From: Sinohyriopsis cumingii
Lineage: Eukaryota > Mollusca > Bivalvia > Unionida > Unionidae
Length of the DNA stretch: 64,000 bases
Direction: 5' to 3'
Assembly: GCA_028554795.2 (NCBI GenBank)
Contig: CM068839.1
Location: 11,373,220 to 11,437,219, forward strand
Shown: positions 22,690 through 33,771 of the stretch, in pieces
Position numbering within the stretch: the first letter of the stretch is position 1
Layout of the letters: the number at the start of each line of letters is the position of its first letter
The notes under the pieces: generated by a model
Told to the model about the DNA's origin: nothing
Database searches by the model: none
What the model saw: only the letters and a program-made list of their open reading frames with translations
Made by a program: the position numbers and the translations under genes

Positions 22690-23124
22690 GTTATCTTCTA
22701 AAATGAAGACCACTTCCTGATATTAGACTCGTGTTTATTTGTTCGGTTCCTTGATTTATCAACTCTGTTAATTTTTTATTTGCTGCCTCATTTATCACCT
22801 TACTAACATCACTAGGCATCACCTCAGTGCTTGGCAATTTGACCGGTTGTTTTCGCCGACGTATTAATTTTTCTATTCTATCTTTGACCGTATGAACGCT
22901 TTACTAGCAATATCACCAATAACAGCAGGGGCTTTATCATGAACAAAATCCATTGCCTTCATTGATAATTGTTTTGCAATAGGTGCTGCTTTAGGAGCTA
23001 TCCTCGTGATAAAACCTTTAATATCATCACCGATTCCACTTCCGTAAGTAATCCTATATACTGGTAACCACGAGTTCATTACTCGAACAGGTGTGGATTT
23101 ATGATGGTTTTTGTGTGCAATCAT
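22690..23124 (-). pseudogene. Minor-capsid (pX-like) region of element B
   Basis: Starts MIAHKNHHKSTPVRVMNSWL, then YGSGIGDDIKGFITRIAPKA and an Ala/Lys-rich helix (PIAKQLSMKAMDFVHDKAPA). It aligns over its length with the element A protein at 5273-5692. Fossil. Confidence 0.5.
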
Positions 23125-23159
23125 TTTATTTAATTATTTATTTATTTAACAACTAGTCA

Positions 23160-23820
23160 CTATAATCATCAACAATTTCATCAATGAGATTTCAATAAAC
23201 ACTAATACCCATGATACTGCCTTGAAATAATCGTCGACAAATAGCAGCTGCTTCATTGATTATTTCTGATGAGTTATTTCCAGCTCGTTTTCCTCCACTA
23301 AGAACTTCCAACCGCGATACATCATTGAAAATATTATCAGGACAAACAGAATTATTTCCTAAACCACTACCAGTAAAACCAGTAGCACCAGGTTCATCAT
23401 CTTCTGGAGATTGTGGTCATTGAGGTTGTTTCTTTATTTTTTCCACATCACTTTTAAATTTTTTAAACCCTAAATCTTTTAAATCAACCCTCATATTTTT
23501 AGAAGCAAAATATAATACAGGAATCCAATTACCATATATTACTTTATCAACAAATTTTGGTTTTAGATATTCCTCTCTATCATTATAACCAAACACAGCA
23601 ATTTTAATTAATTTATCCCTATCTTCAAAAGTATCAGGAGCACCATTGGTAAATATCATCACAGGTGGTGGTAATATTACATGTAGTTCTGATTGTTGAG
23701 GAGGTTGTTGTTGAGGAGGTTGCTGCTGTGGTAAAGAAAGTTGTACTTGTGGTTTCTGTTTTTGTAAAATATATCTATCTATTGCGTCAGAAAATGCATT
23801 GTATCTGGTATCAGTTGATC
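23160..23820 (-). pseudogene. Unknown protein of element B (middle gene)
   Basis: The minus strand encodes Gln/Pro-rich sequence (about 23690-23760), then FTNGAPDTFEDRDKLIKIAV and VIYGNWIPVLYFASKN. Downstream is a C-terminal helix similar to that of element A's middle gene. No domain recognised. Confidence 0.4.
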
Positions 23821-23824
23821 TAGC

Positions 23825-24448
23825 CTAATTTTCATCATAATAAATACTAAATATCCACCTGTACCATTTTTCATGATCTATAGTATCATTATGATACTCT
23901 GATTTTAAAAATTTCTTTCGTTGATAATAACTCCTCATGGCAAACTCAGCAAAATAATTTATGTCTTCAAATTTTTTTATGGTCGTAATAATATCTTTGT
24001 TAAATTTTTTGTTTATATAAACCTTAGCCCTAGCTTGTTTTGTTTCTGGTGTGAGATCTGTATCATCATCCTCAAGTATTTCTTCTGAACTTGAGCTTGA
24101 GGTTGAGCTGGAAGATCTTGTAAAAATCTTTTTTGTTTGGTTGGTTCTTCTTGCTATTTTTTCAGCTTGTTCTGTGGTTTGTTTTAATACTGGAAGAATA
24201 CCCTTCTTTCTTTCCTCAGGATCTTTAATATCTCCCAATATAACTCTTTCAGTAGTTGCTGCAACTTTTTCAGTAGCTGTAGTTATGGGTTTAAATAATA
24301 ATTCAGATGATTCTGCGAAATCTTCACGTGCTTCATCTCTCGCTTGTATTTTTCGTCTGACAGAATCTCTTACAGGAAGATATTTCTTTATTGCTTCTAG
24401 TTGCTCTCGTGCTAATCTAACAGAATGTGCTTCTCCAATATCTGTCAT
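23825..24448 (-). pseudogene. Unknown protein of element B (first gene)
   Basis: Open frame of 207 codons, MTDIGEAHSVRLAREQLEAI, sharing LEAIKKYLPVRDSVRRKI with element A. It continues with acidic/Lys-rich helices, a Ser-rich stretch (SSSSTSSSSSEE near residues 112-123) and a Tyr/Lys-rich C-terminus. It is longer and better kept than the element A copy. Function unknown. The tail end ATTRVYINKKFNKD-like segment is also recognisable in element A around 6.5 kb. Confidence 0.5.
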
Positions 24449-24670
24449 TATTGATATAATAATAATTTTAATTTATAGAAGACGATAAATTTACACGATC
24501 CTTGAACAAGATATCAAATTGGTTTTGATAAAATATTTGGATAAAATGAACAGCAGCAGGGGGGTGCGACTCCGACTTGGTACCAATCAATGCTGATTAT
24601 TTTTTTACAATTCCAGGGTATCACAATTCCAGGGTAAACCTATTAGAGTCTGTTCGCCCTCCCTGCTGCT

Positions 24671-24945
24671 CCCTCCCATTAGATAGGTGGAGCACCACAC
24701 ATGCCTATTGCTCTCTCCCATTAGATAGGCAGAGCACCACACATTCCTATTTCTCCCTCCCATTAGATAGGTGGAGCACCACACATGCCTATTTCTCCGT
24801 CCCATTAGATAGGTGGAACACTACACATGCCTATTTCTCCCACCCATTAGATAGGCAGAGCACCACACATGCCTATTGCTCCCTCCCATTAGATAGGTGG
24901 AGCACCACACATGCCTATTGCTCCCTCCCACACATGCCTAGATAG
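24671..24945. repeat. 42-bp minisatellite, right part
   Basis: Six to seven units of the same 42-bp repeat as 20466-21167, in register with it across element B. Confidence 0.95.
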
Positions 24946-25064
24946 AAGCAGTGCCACTGACATCTTCTACCAGACTCAAACCTTCCTCTCAGTTGGAATA
25001 TGAAGTATTGGTCTGGTCCTTTAACAGGCAGTAAATAGTCTACTGCATCTTAACCCTGGACTTC

Positions 25065-25672
25065 AATCTGGCACACAATTCAAGAAGATCCTTTCTGTTA
25101 TGTTTCCTCCCCATTTTTGTACCCAAACAATCTGGCACACAATTCAGGAAGATCCTTTCTGTTATGTTTCCTCCCCATTTTTGTACCCAAACAATCTGGC
25201 ACACAATTCAGGAAGATCCTTTCTGTTATGTTTCCTCCCCATTTTTGTACCCAAACAATCTGGCACACAATTCAAGAAGATCCTTTCTGTTATGTTTCCT
25301 CCCCATTTTTGTACCCAAACAATCTGGCACACAATTCAAGAAGATCCTTTCTGTTATGTTTCCTCCCCATTTTTGTACCCAAACAATCTGGCACACAATT
25401 CAAGAAGATCCTTTCTGTTATGTTTCCTCCCTATTTTTGTACCCAAACAATCTGGCATACAATCCAAGAAGATCCTCTCTGTTATGTTTCTCCCTATTTT
25501 TGTACCCAAACAATCTAACACATTGTCCAAGAAGATCCTTTAAGTTACGTTTCCTCCCAAGTTTTGTACCCAAACAATCTGACACACAGCCCAAGAAGAT
25601 CCTTTCTGTCTTGTTTCTTCCTAATTTTGGACCCAAACAATCTGGCACACAAAGAAGATCCTTCTCATTATG
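25065..25672. repeat. 64-bp tandem array
   Basis: Nine to ten copies of a 64-bp unit containing CAATCTGGCACACAATTCAA, GAAGATCCTTTCTGTTATGT and CCCCATTTTTGTACCCAAA. Units become more diverged toward the right, where the array merges into DIRS-like sequence. Since 64 is not a multiple of three, the same peptide motifs cycle through all three frames, giving 119-214-codon frames that are not genes. Confidence 0.95.
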
Positions 25673-25679
25673 TTTCTTC

Positions 25680-28600
25680 CTCATTCTTTCATTATCAAGG
25701 AAATTTCTCAGAGATTTGCCACAGGCCAATATGTCACTCAGCAATTTCGAGGCTAATCCGACCAGCCACCTAAACACATGTGCTGGTAGCTGTAGTCAAG
25801 ACCTTTAGATATGAGCATTATCTTGCAATTGAATCATCCCAGGAAATTCAACATCTCTGCTGTGACATTGTTTGGACTTTTAAAAGGTCTTGCTTAACCA
25901 TGGTCATGACCTAGGGCTGCTCTATTTTAAACCAAGACCATCTGTGGGGGATTCATCCCTTCATTGGCTTCTATAGACTTGCTGGATCATTAACTTTGAT
26001 CCTTCACAATCATTCCTGGCCCATTTCAAATCAACCTGTAATGTGAAATATGTAAATCACCCTCATGGCCCATTTACCAGGTTTTTAAAACACTGCAGCC
26101 CCTTTGAAACACACAGCCTCAAACTAGACCTCCTCTTCACTGCACTCAGGAATTAAATGCCACAGATACCAAAGAGGAGGTTGTTAAACCCACCTCCCAT
26201 TCCTACCATGGGAATTTAGGGTAACCTAAGCGACCCAAACCCTCTCCTGCCATAGATCCCACTATCTAACATCCCCATAGGCTCATCTAGACATCGTCAA
26301 GCATCATGGATAATGGTTGGGTCCCTCCATCATCATCAGAGGTTATCGACTCCAATTCAGGAACAACCTCCTCAATGACCCACATGTTCATTCTTGAGTC
26401 CAATCTGTTGAAATTAAGGGAGGAAGTGCACACCCTTTTACAGATGGGGGCAGTTGAGATGGTCATGAACAATGTGTCCCACATTATGTTCCCATATCTT
26501 CCTAGTTACAAAAAATTCAGAATGTTTTGCATCATAACTGATCTCTCCCCTTTTAACCCTGTTCTTCTAGAGGAACTTTCAAGATGCAACCACTTCTTCA
26601 ATCCAGAATGCTTTTTGTTTTTAAGATTAGGATGCCTATTTACACATCACAATAGTTCTTCTGTATTACAAATACCTCCAGTTTTGCTTTGTCCAGGAAG
26701 TTTTCAAATCTGGGTTTTGCCATTCAGAGTCTCTAACGCATCCATAGTCTTCACCCATGTTATGGGATTAATAGTGTAAAACCTCGAGATTCTTCCATAT
26801 TTTGATTGGCTGATCCACAATACACAGATTCAGTTCCTTTATCAGGTGGAAACCAATCAGATTCTTTATCAACCGCAATCACTCTTGGGTCAATGTTTCA
26901 TCAAAATTTGCATAGGTGGATGAGTAGGGACCGATACCTGACTGGGTCCCCATGCATGCACCTGAGCCCCATTCATACCTTTTCACTGATGTGTCCTTTT
27001 CACTGATGTGTCCAGATCCAGTTGACACACTCTCTTAGACCGAATGCATAATTCTCCATGGACTCCATCTGAATCGTCTGTTCTGCCATCCCTCCAGATC
27101 AACAACCTGGGAAGACAGTATCTCTAGTGTTGCATGGGTACATCGGGCGAGAAAGAGGTAAATGCAACTCATCCATTGTAGCAAATCTTGGATGTCAGTG
27201 AGACACAAATGCTCCTTCTCATTGCATGGCGGTCTGGAACATCCTCTGCTGGGCTGCCTCAGAGAACATCACCTTCTGAGACTGCTGCTTTTGGAGAAGA
27301 AGAAAATGTTAGCAGACAGCCTAACGTTTTCCAGGAATGGTAGAACCATCTTAATGAAATGGTGTCTTCACCACTACGTAACATAGTCCCTTTTCACCTC
27401 TGGTAAACAATTTTGTGATGAGGCTCAACAACAGGCTTCACTTTTATGTATCTCCTGTTTTAGATCAGGAGCATTGGCAATAGATGCTTTCAACCTTCAT
27501 TGAGATCGACTCTTTATACAATTTCCCCCATTCCATTTGCTACCTTAAGTTCAACAAGAGTAGAACTTCAATTCTCAGATAATTTTCATTGCCCTCTATG
27601 GCCCCAATAATTGTGGTTCAATGACATTCTAGACCTGTTGTTTGGTCTACCAAGATATATAGTAACAGGAGGGATCTTCTCTCAAAACACCGGATATCCC
27701 TCCACCACAGTAAACGAGATTCACCACTTTCTTGATTAGCCCATTACAAGCGATCTGTCTGCCAGAACAAGTTTTTCTGGCTTGGTTGCTATCTGCATCA
27801 TTCAGACCTAGCGGACTTCTACATCCAAGGTTTATGGTATAGGTGGAAAATCTTCTTTACAGTAGGAAAAATATTATTCATAACTGGCCCTCTGTAATCC
27901 TACTGCTGATTTCCTTTTGTTCCAGTGAAAAAACAAATCATTTTCAGCATACACTATGAAGGGCTATAGATCTGTAATTTCCAACATACTTCAGTTCTTA
28001 CAGGGAATGGCAATGGGTTCTGATGCACATATTAAGTATTTTGAATAACAGAGACCTGTGTCATGCTGTCTTATGCCCAGATGGAATCTTTCTTGTTTTT
28101 TATGCTATTAGAGCAAATCCCCCAAGAAACATTTGAGTAAAGCCTTCTTTCAGGAGCTCACAGTGAACTTATTTACTCACTCTAGCATCAGCCTACACAC
28201 AGGCTGTCTCTGATTTCATGGGAATTATGAATCCATTTCTCTGCTTGTCAACTGGAATCTTGAGACAAAATCAGTAGATCTACCACCTATACAGATTCCC
28301 AGTCTCAGCTGAATCTGTGCTGGAAATTATCAAAATAAGCTGTTATACCTAATTAGGGCACTGCATTCCTATTTGAATGAAGCCCATGATGTTTGAACCG
28401 TTGCTGCCTCATGGGCCTTTTTCGGTTGCTTTTCTAGGGGGACATCATAAAAGCAGCATTAGTGATCTCATATTACCTTTAACCCCCTTCTACCTCCACT
28501 CGTCAGCTCAGCAAGTGCAGGAGCTTTGTCTCAGGGACTCGTAGTTGCACAACAACATATGGCAAAGAGAGACACCAAAAACTTGTAAAGTGGATCTCTC

Positions 28601-28790
28601 CCTCTGATGGTAAGCATGTTCCATTTTTCTCTTTTGCTCAGCTTAAACATCACCCTACCCGCCTAACTGACAAATTCAGCTAGGTAATAGCAATGTATTG
28701 CTGCTATTTAAATGTAGTTTGGGGAGAGGCAAAACTAATTTTAATTATGCAATACTTTCACTGTTGCTAAGACCGAATGCACACCTCTCA
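25680..28790 (+). mobile_element. DIRS-type tyrosine-recombinase retrotransposon (fossil)
   Basis: A reverse-transcriptase region lies around 26300-26850 (LREEVHTLLQMGAVEMV, then ITDLSPFNP and LPFRVSNASIVFTHVM). RNase H-like and connecting sequence follows at about 26930-27400. A tyrosine-recombinase-like end lies near 28350-28560 (FYLHSSAQQVQELCLRD). The order RT, RNase H, recombinase and the 'LPFG..TAP..FT.VM' pattern are typical of DIRS elements. Ends were not defined. It is badly degraded, with well over twenty breaks, and therefore old. Confidence 0.7.
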
Positions 28791-29609
28791 CCCAGCTATT
28801 CAAGATACACATAAAAATAGTAGTGTATGATGGGGCTACTTTAGTTCCCATAGTGGTTCCACCAATTTGTAGATAAGGGTAAAGTTATTGTAGTATAATG
28901 CTAATTTAGTAAGATACTCGATATGATTCACATTACACAGCCTATGATATGATACATATCGATACACTTGATGGTGATGATTTCATCTTTGAAAGGTAGG
29001 TGGTGCCCCGTTAAGTATGTTGACATTTTCCACTATGCAGATTACAGATAGAGATATAGTTATCATATATTTATTTGCAATTCTCATTGATGACAAGAAA
29101 ACAAAAATACTTTCAAACAGACTGCCTATTGGTTGTCAGTGAGTTTTATTCAGTATTTTTGGCAATTTAATGGTGGCTCCATTTAACTCACTTTATCCAC
29201 CAGGCCCTTTGTTTTTCACTGCATGAATGCTTTGAAAACCACTTATTACCAATTTCATATCTAATAGGAGCTTGGAAGACATTACAATGTTATCTTCAAA
29301 ACAGAAGCAATAATGCAATTTCCTAGTGCAAAGAAAATCTCACCTAGAACAAATACAGGCATGGGAATGAAGATGAATACCAACAAAATATATAACATTG
29401 TACTTCCTGCAGATGCAAAAGACTGCAGTGGCCACATATATTTGTATTTATTAGTAAAGAAGGAAAACTACTGACAACACCCAGTCATATTCTACATTTT
29501 TTTATAAAACTTACACAAGGGGATAAACTTCAGCTGTTTGAAATGTGCTCCCTTGCTGATTCTATGCTAATTGTATTATTCCATCAGTACATTCATTCAC
29601 TGGTTAAAT
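28791..29609. other. Unassigned sequence
   Basis: No recognisable gene or repeat. Confidence 0.4.
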
Positions 29610-29845
29610 ATCTCTGCATAGAAAGAGAAATTCCAAATTTGTTCCCATGTACAGTTTAAGGAGAGAGACTGCATAGAAAGAGAAATTCCAAATGTGTTTC
29701 CCATGTACAGTTTAAGGAAAGAGACTGTATAGAAAGAGAAATTCCAAATGTGTTTCCCATGTGCAGTTTAAGGAGAGAGACTGCATAGAAAGAGAAATTC
29801 CAAATGTGTTCCCCATGTACAGTTTAAGGAGAGAGACTGCAAGGA
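29610..29845. repeat. 56-bp tandem repeat (4 copies)
   Basis: Four copies of TGCATAGAAAGAGAAATTCC, AAATGTGTTTCCCATGTACA and GTTTAAGGAGAGAGAC. Confidence 0.95.
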
Positions 29846-30015
29846 TTATATCTTAAGAGGGACTTAAAGAAAAGGAGAGTAGAAAAGAAGGAGGAGGAAG
29901 AGGAAACAGTCATGGTTAAATATTACCTCACACTTCAATACTCCACTTTTTTAGAGCTCTGTTGAAAACAAAATCTTTAAAATATGTCACCTCTTGTTGA
30001 AGAAGTATTAATCTG

Positions 30016-32277
30016 TTAAGTATTTCTGAGCATTTGTGTATGAATACCTTTGTGTGCTTCCTTCTGAAAGGGCATAGCTAGCATTTGTGTATGAATACCT
30101 TTCTGTGCTTCCTTCTGAAAGGACATAGCTAGCATTTGTGTATGAATACCTTTGTGTGCTTCCTTCTGAAAGGGCATAGCTAGCATTTGTGTATGAATAC
30201 CTTTCTGTGCTTCCTTCTGAAAGGACATAGCTAGCATTTGTGTATGAATACCTTTCTGTGCTTCCTTCTGAAAGGACATAGCTAGCATTTGTGAATGAAT
30301 ACCTTTCTGTGCTTCCTTCTGAAAGGACATAGCTAGCATTTGTGTATGAATACCTTTCTGTGCTTCCTTCTGAAAGGACATAGCTAGCATTTGTGTATGA
30401 ATACCTTTCTGTGCTTCCTTCTGAAAGGACATAGCTAGCATTTGTGTATGAATACCTTTCTGTGCTTCCTTCTGAAAGGGCATAGCTAGCATTTGTGTAT
30501 GAATACCTTTCTGTGCTTCCTTCTGAAAGGACATAGCTAGCATTTGTGTATGAATACCTTTCTGTGCTTCCTTCTGAAAGGACATAGCTAGCATTTGTGT
30601 ATGAATACCTTTCTGTGCTTCCTTCTGAAAGGACATAGCTAGCATTTGTGTATGAATACCTTTCTGTGCTTCCTTCTGAAAGGGCATAGCTAGCATTTGT
30701 GTATGAATACCTTTGTGTGCTTCCTTCTGAAAGGGCATAGCTAGCATTTGTGTATGAATACCTTTGTGTGCTTCCTTCTGAAAGGGCATAGCTAGCATTT
30801 GTGTATGAATACCTTTCTGTGCTTCCTTCTGAAAGGACATGGCTAGCATTTGTGTATGAATACCTTTCTGTGCTTCCTTCTGAAAGGACATAGCTAGCAT
30901 TTGTGTATGAATACCTTTGTGTGCTTCCTTCTGAAAGGGCATAGCTAGCATTTGTGTATGAATACCTTTCTGTGCTTCCTTCTGAAAGGACATAGCTAGC
31001 ATTTGTGTATGAATACCTTTCTGTGCTTCCTTCTGAAAGGGCATAGCTAGCATTTGTGTATGAATACCTTTCTGTGCTTCCTTCTGAAAGGACATAGCTA
31101 GCATTTGTGTATGAATACCTTTCTGTGCTTCCTTCTGAAAGGACATAGCTAGCATTTGTGTATGAATACCTTTCTGTGCTTCCTTCTGAAAGGGCATAGC
31201 TAGCATTTGTGTATGAATACCTTTCTGTGCTTCCTTCTGAAAGGACATAGCTAGCATTTGTGTATGAATACCTTTGTGTGCTTCCTTCTGAAAGGGCATA
31301 GCTAGCATTTGTGTATGAATACCTTTCTGTGTTTCCTTCTGAAAGGACATAGCTAGCATTTGTGTATGAATACCTTTCTGTGCTTCCTTCTGAAAGGACA
31401 TAGCTAGCATTTGTGTATGAATACCTTTCTGTGCTTCCTTCTGAAAGGGCATAGCTAGCATTTGTGTATGAATACCTTTCTGTGCTTCCTTCTGAAAGGG
31501 CATAGCTAGCATTTGTGTATGAATACCTTTGTGTGCTTCCTTCTGAAAGGGCATAGCTAGCATTTGTGTATGAATACCTTTCTGTGCTTCCTTCTGAAAG
31601 GACATAGCTAGCATTTGTGTATGAATACCTTTCTGTGCTTCCTTCTGAAAGGACATAGCTAGCATTTGTGTATGAATACCTTTGTGTGCTTCCTTCTGAA
31701 AGGGCATAGCTAGCATTTGTGTATGAATACCTTTCTGTGCTTCCTTCTGAAAGGACATAGCTAGCATTTGTGTATGAATACCTTTCTGTGCTTCCTTCTG
31801 AAAGGGCATAGCTAGCATTTGTGTATGAATACCTTTCTGTGCTTCCTTCTGAAAGGACATAGCTAGCATTTGTGTATGAATACCTTTCTGTGCTTCCTTC
31901 TGAAAGGGCATAGCTAGCATTTGTGTATGAATACCTTTCTGTGCTTCCTTCTGAAAGGACATAGCTAGCATTTGTGTATGAATACCTTTGTGTGCTTCCT
32001 TCTGAAAGGGCATAGCTAGCATTTGTGTATGAATACCTTTCTGTGTTTCCTTCTGAAAGGACATAGCTAGCATTTGTGTATGAATACCTTTCTGTGCTTC
32101 CTTCTGAAAGGACATAGCTAGCTTTGTCAGCTTGAAGATGTTAGGAAACTGATCTTTTCGACTGTTATGTACAATTTTCCAGAGCTCACAGATATTAAGT
32201 CTTGGATATGTCTGCTCCAAAATAGGATTTTTCGCTAACACAAACTTACTTGTTGAATCAGTAGATTTCTTATCCAT
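30016..32277 (-). CDS. 753-codon open frame with 41 exact 17-residue repeats
   Basis: A unique 52-residue N-terminus (MDKKSTDSTSKFVLAKNPIL ... FPNIFKLTK) is followed by exactly 41 copies of LAMSFQKEAQKGIHTQM and a 4-residue end, LRNT. No stop or frameshift occurs in 2.26 kb. Repeat units differ at S/P, Q/H, A/T and T/S, nearly all amino-acid-changing, so there is no sign of selection on the protein. The non-repeat parts (ELWKIV...FPNIFKLTKLA... and ...IHTQMLRNT) resemble the C-terminal dimerisation region of hAT transposases (FPN.FKLA.LAL ... RIKT.LRN). That would make it a transposase remnant whose 51-bp piece amplified. No signal peptide, promoter or splice evidence was seen. It may be expressed or may be a fortuitously open minisatellite. 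Confidence 0.35.
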   Translation of the reverse strand: MDKKSTDSTSKFVLAKNPILEQTYPRLNICELWKIVHNSRKDQFPNIFKLTKLAMSFQKEAQKGIHTQMLAMSFQKETQKGIHTQMLAMPFQKEAHKGIHTQMLAMSFQKEAQKGIHTQMLAMPFQKEAQKGIHTQMLAMSFQKEAQKGIHTQMLAMPFQKEAQKGIHTQMLAMSFQKEAQKGIHTQMLAMPFQKEAHKGIHTQMLAMSFQKEAQKGIHTQMLAMSFQKEAQKGIHTQMLAMPFQKEAHKGIHTQMLAMPFQKEAQKGIHTQMLAMPFQKEAQKGIHTQMLAMSFQKEAQKGIHTQMLAMSFQKETQKGIHTQMLAMPFQKEAHKGIHTQMLAMSFQKEAQKGIHTQMLAMPFQKEAQKGIHTQMLAMSFQKEAQKGIHTQMLAMSFQKEAQKGIHTQMLAMPFQKEAQKGIHTQMLAMSFQKEAQKGIHTQMLAMPFQKEAHKGIHTQMLAMSFQKEAQKGIHTQMLAMSFQKEAQKGIHTQMLAMPFQKEAHKGIHTQMLAMPFQKEAHKGIHTQMLAMPFQKEAQKGIHTQMLAMSFQKEAQKGIHTQMLAMSFQKEAQKGIHTQMLAMSFQKEAQKGIHTQMLAMPFQKEAQKGIHTQMLAMSFQKEAQKGIHTQMLAMSFQKEAQKGIHTQMLAMSFQKEAQKGIHSQMLAMSFQKEAQKGIHTQMLAMSFQKEAQKGIHTQMLAMPFQKEAHKGIHTQMLAMSFQKEAQKGIHTQMLAMPFQKEAHKGIHTQMLRNT
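30031..32121. repeat. 51-bp minisatellite, 41 units, with a higher-order duplication
   Basis: The unit on plus is AGCATTTGTGTATGAATACC, TTTCTGTGCTTCCTTCTGAA, AGGACATAGCT (51 bp). Typing minus-strand units by residues (S-Q, P-Q, P-H, plus rare E-T and H-S), units 1-14 (32121-31408) and 15-29 (31407-30643) show the same order except for one added unit and one changed unit. A block of about 14 units therefore duplicated in tandem. Confidence 0.97.
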
Positions 32278-32704
32278 TCTATAATGCTGTGTTAAGATTT
32301 TTAGTCAATCAAATCCATAGCCTGTTTGTGCAGACAGAGGTATTCAAAATAAATATCTAATAAATAAAATAAATAATAAGACAGTAACTAATAATAATTA
32401 TTCATAACCGCTGATAACTAAAATAACTTATATGCGGTAAGTATCATTTTGCATAGATTCTCCTTCTCTTGTATTGATATGTGTATTGTTCCAGCAAAAG
32501 TATCGATGAATCAGTATATCAATGAATCATTTCACCCCTACAAGTTTGAGAGACAATTATTAGGTTTATTTAAAGCCAGAATTCTAGTGTGTTAAACTTT
32601 TATGGTTTGGTTATATTAGCGTACGGAGTGGTGACATCCATTGTAACCAAAAAGAATTCATCCAGTAAATCATGAATTGTTTGAATTTTATTGATATAAT
32701 CGGC

Positions 32705-33515
32705 CATGTCCTTGATATATGAAGGTCTCATCTTGACATGTCCTTGATATATGAAGGTCTCATCTTGACATGTCCTTGATATATGAAGGTCTCATCTTGA
32801 CATGTCCTTGATATATGAAGGTCTCATCTTGCCATGTCCTTGATATATGAAGGTCTCATCTTGCCATATGTCCTTGATATATGAAGGTCTCATCTTGACA
32901 TGTCCTTGATATAAGAAGGTCTCATCTTGCCATGGCCTTGATATATGAAGGTCTCATCTTGACATGTCCTTGATATATGAAGGTCTCATCTTGCCATATG
33001 TCCTTGATATATGAAGGTCTCATCTTGACATGTCCTTGATATATGAAGGTCTCATCTTGACATGTCCTAGATATATGAAGGTCTCATCTTGCCATGTCCT
33101 TGATATATGAAGGTCTCATCTTGACATGTCCTTGATATATGAAGGTCTCATCTTGCCATATGTCCTTGATATATGAAGGTCTCATCTTGACATGTCCTTG
33201 ATATAAGAAGGTCTCATCTTGCCATGGCCTTGATATATGAAGGTCTCATCTTGACATGTCCTTGATATATGAAGGTCTCATCTTGCCATATGTCCTTGAT
33301 ATATGAAGGTCTCATCTTGCCATGTCCTTGATATAAGAAGGTCTCATCTTGCCATGTCCTTGATATATGAAGGTCTCATCTTGACATATCCTTGATATAA
33401 GAAGGTCTCATCTTGACATGTCCCTGATATATGAAGGTCTCATCTTGCCATGTCCTTGATATAAGAAGGTCTCATCTTGACATGTCCTTGATATATGAAG
33501 GTCTCATCTTGACTA
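32705..33515. repeat. 32-bp minisatellite grown from Penelope RT sequence
   Basis: About 25 copies of GACATGTCCTTGATATATGA plus AGGTCTCATCTT. Read on minus, the unit is the codons for MRPSYIKDM, the very residues that flank the array on both sides. A variant block with CCATATGTCC ... CCATGGCC occurs at about 32862-33000 and again about 292 bp further on, showing block duplication. Confidence 0.95.
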
Positions 33516-33771
33516 ACAGTTTAATATGTTCATCTACAAGACTACTGGTTTTTTTCTGTGGGTGAATTGTTTCCGCTAATATTAGGTCTTCCAGAATTTT
33601 TTTCTTGGAATAGGGCTTTTATGTATTTTAGGAAGGAGATAGAATCTGGGAGTATGGATTTTGTCATTAATAAGATTAAAATAAATATTATCATCTACTT
33701 CCCCTTTGTAATGAATTTGTATCACAAGGTTTTTCACCATGTTGTAGTGTGTTCTTGTAAGATCTTTCATT

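Larger units (their letters stand above)
21168..24670 (-). mobile_element. Polinton-like element B (fossil), inserted in the 42-bp array
   Basis: A 3.5-kb element with ends AGCAGCAGGGAGGG...CCCTCCCTGCTGCT. Inverted repeats extend to about 187 bp (21168-21354 and 24482-24670, about 95% alike by eye). Flanks CCCACCC (21161-21167) and CCCTCCC (24671-24677) look like a 7-bp target duplication with one difference. The order of minus-strand genes is as in element A: two unknown proteins, pX-like, capsid-like, packaging ATPase. In addition, a plus-strand segment lies at 21975-22244. No polymerase or integrase recognised. Broken, with around a dozen or more breaks; moderate age. Confidence 0.75.

Noticed and set aside
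24051-24488. Plus-strand 145-codon frame
   Set aside because: Antisense shadow of the first gene of element B; Ser/Val-rich and without a counterpart in element A.
25100-25808. Overlapping 119-214-codon frames with FLYPNNLAHNS motifs
   Set aside because: The 64-bp unit cycles through all frames, so the same words appear in each; pure repeat effect.
30031-32121. CRISPR-like array
   Set aside because: Units are contiguous with no unique spacers and the context is eukaryotic; the same applies to all other arrays here.
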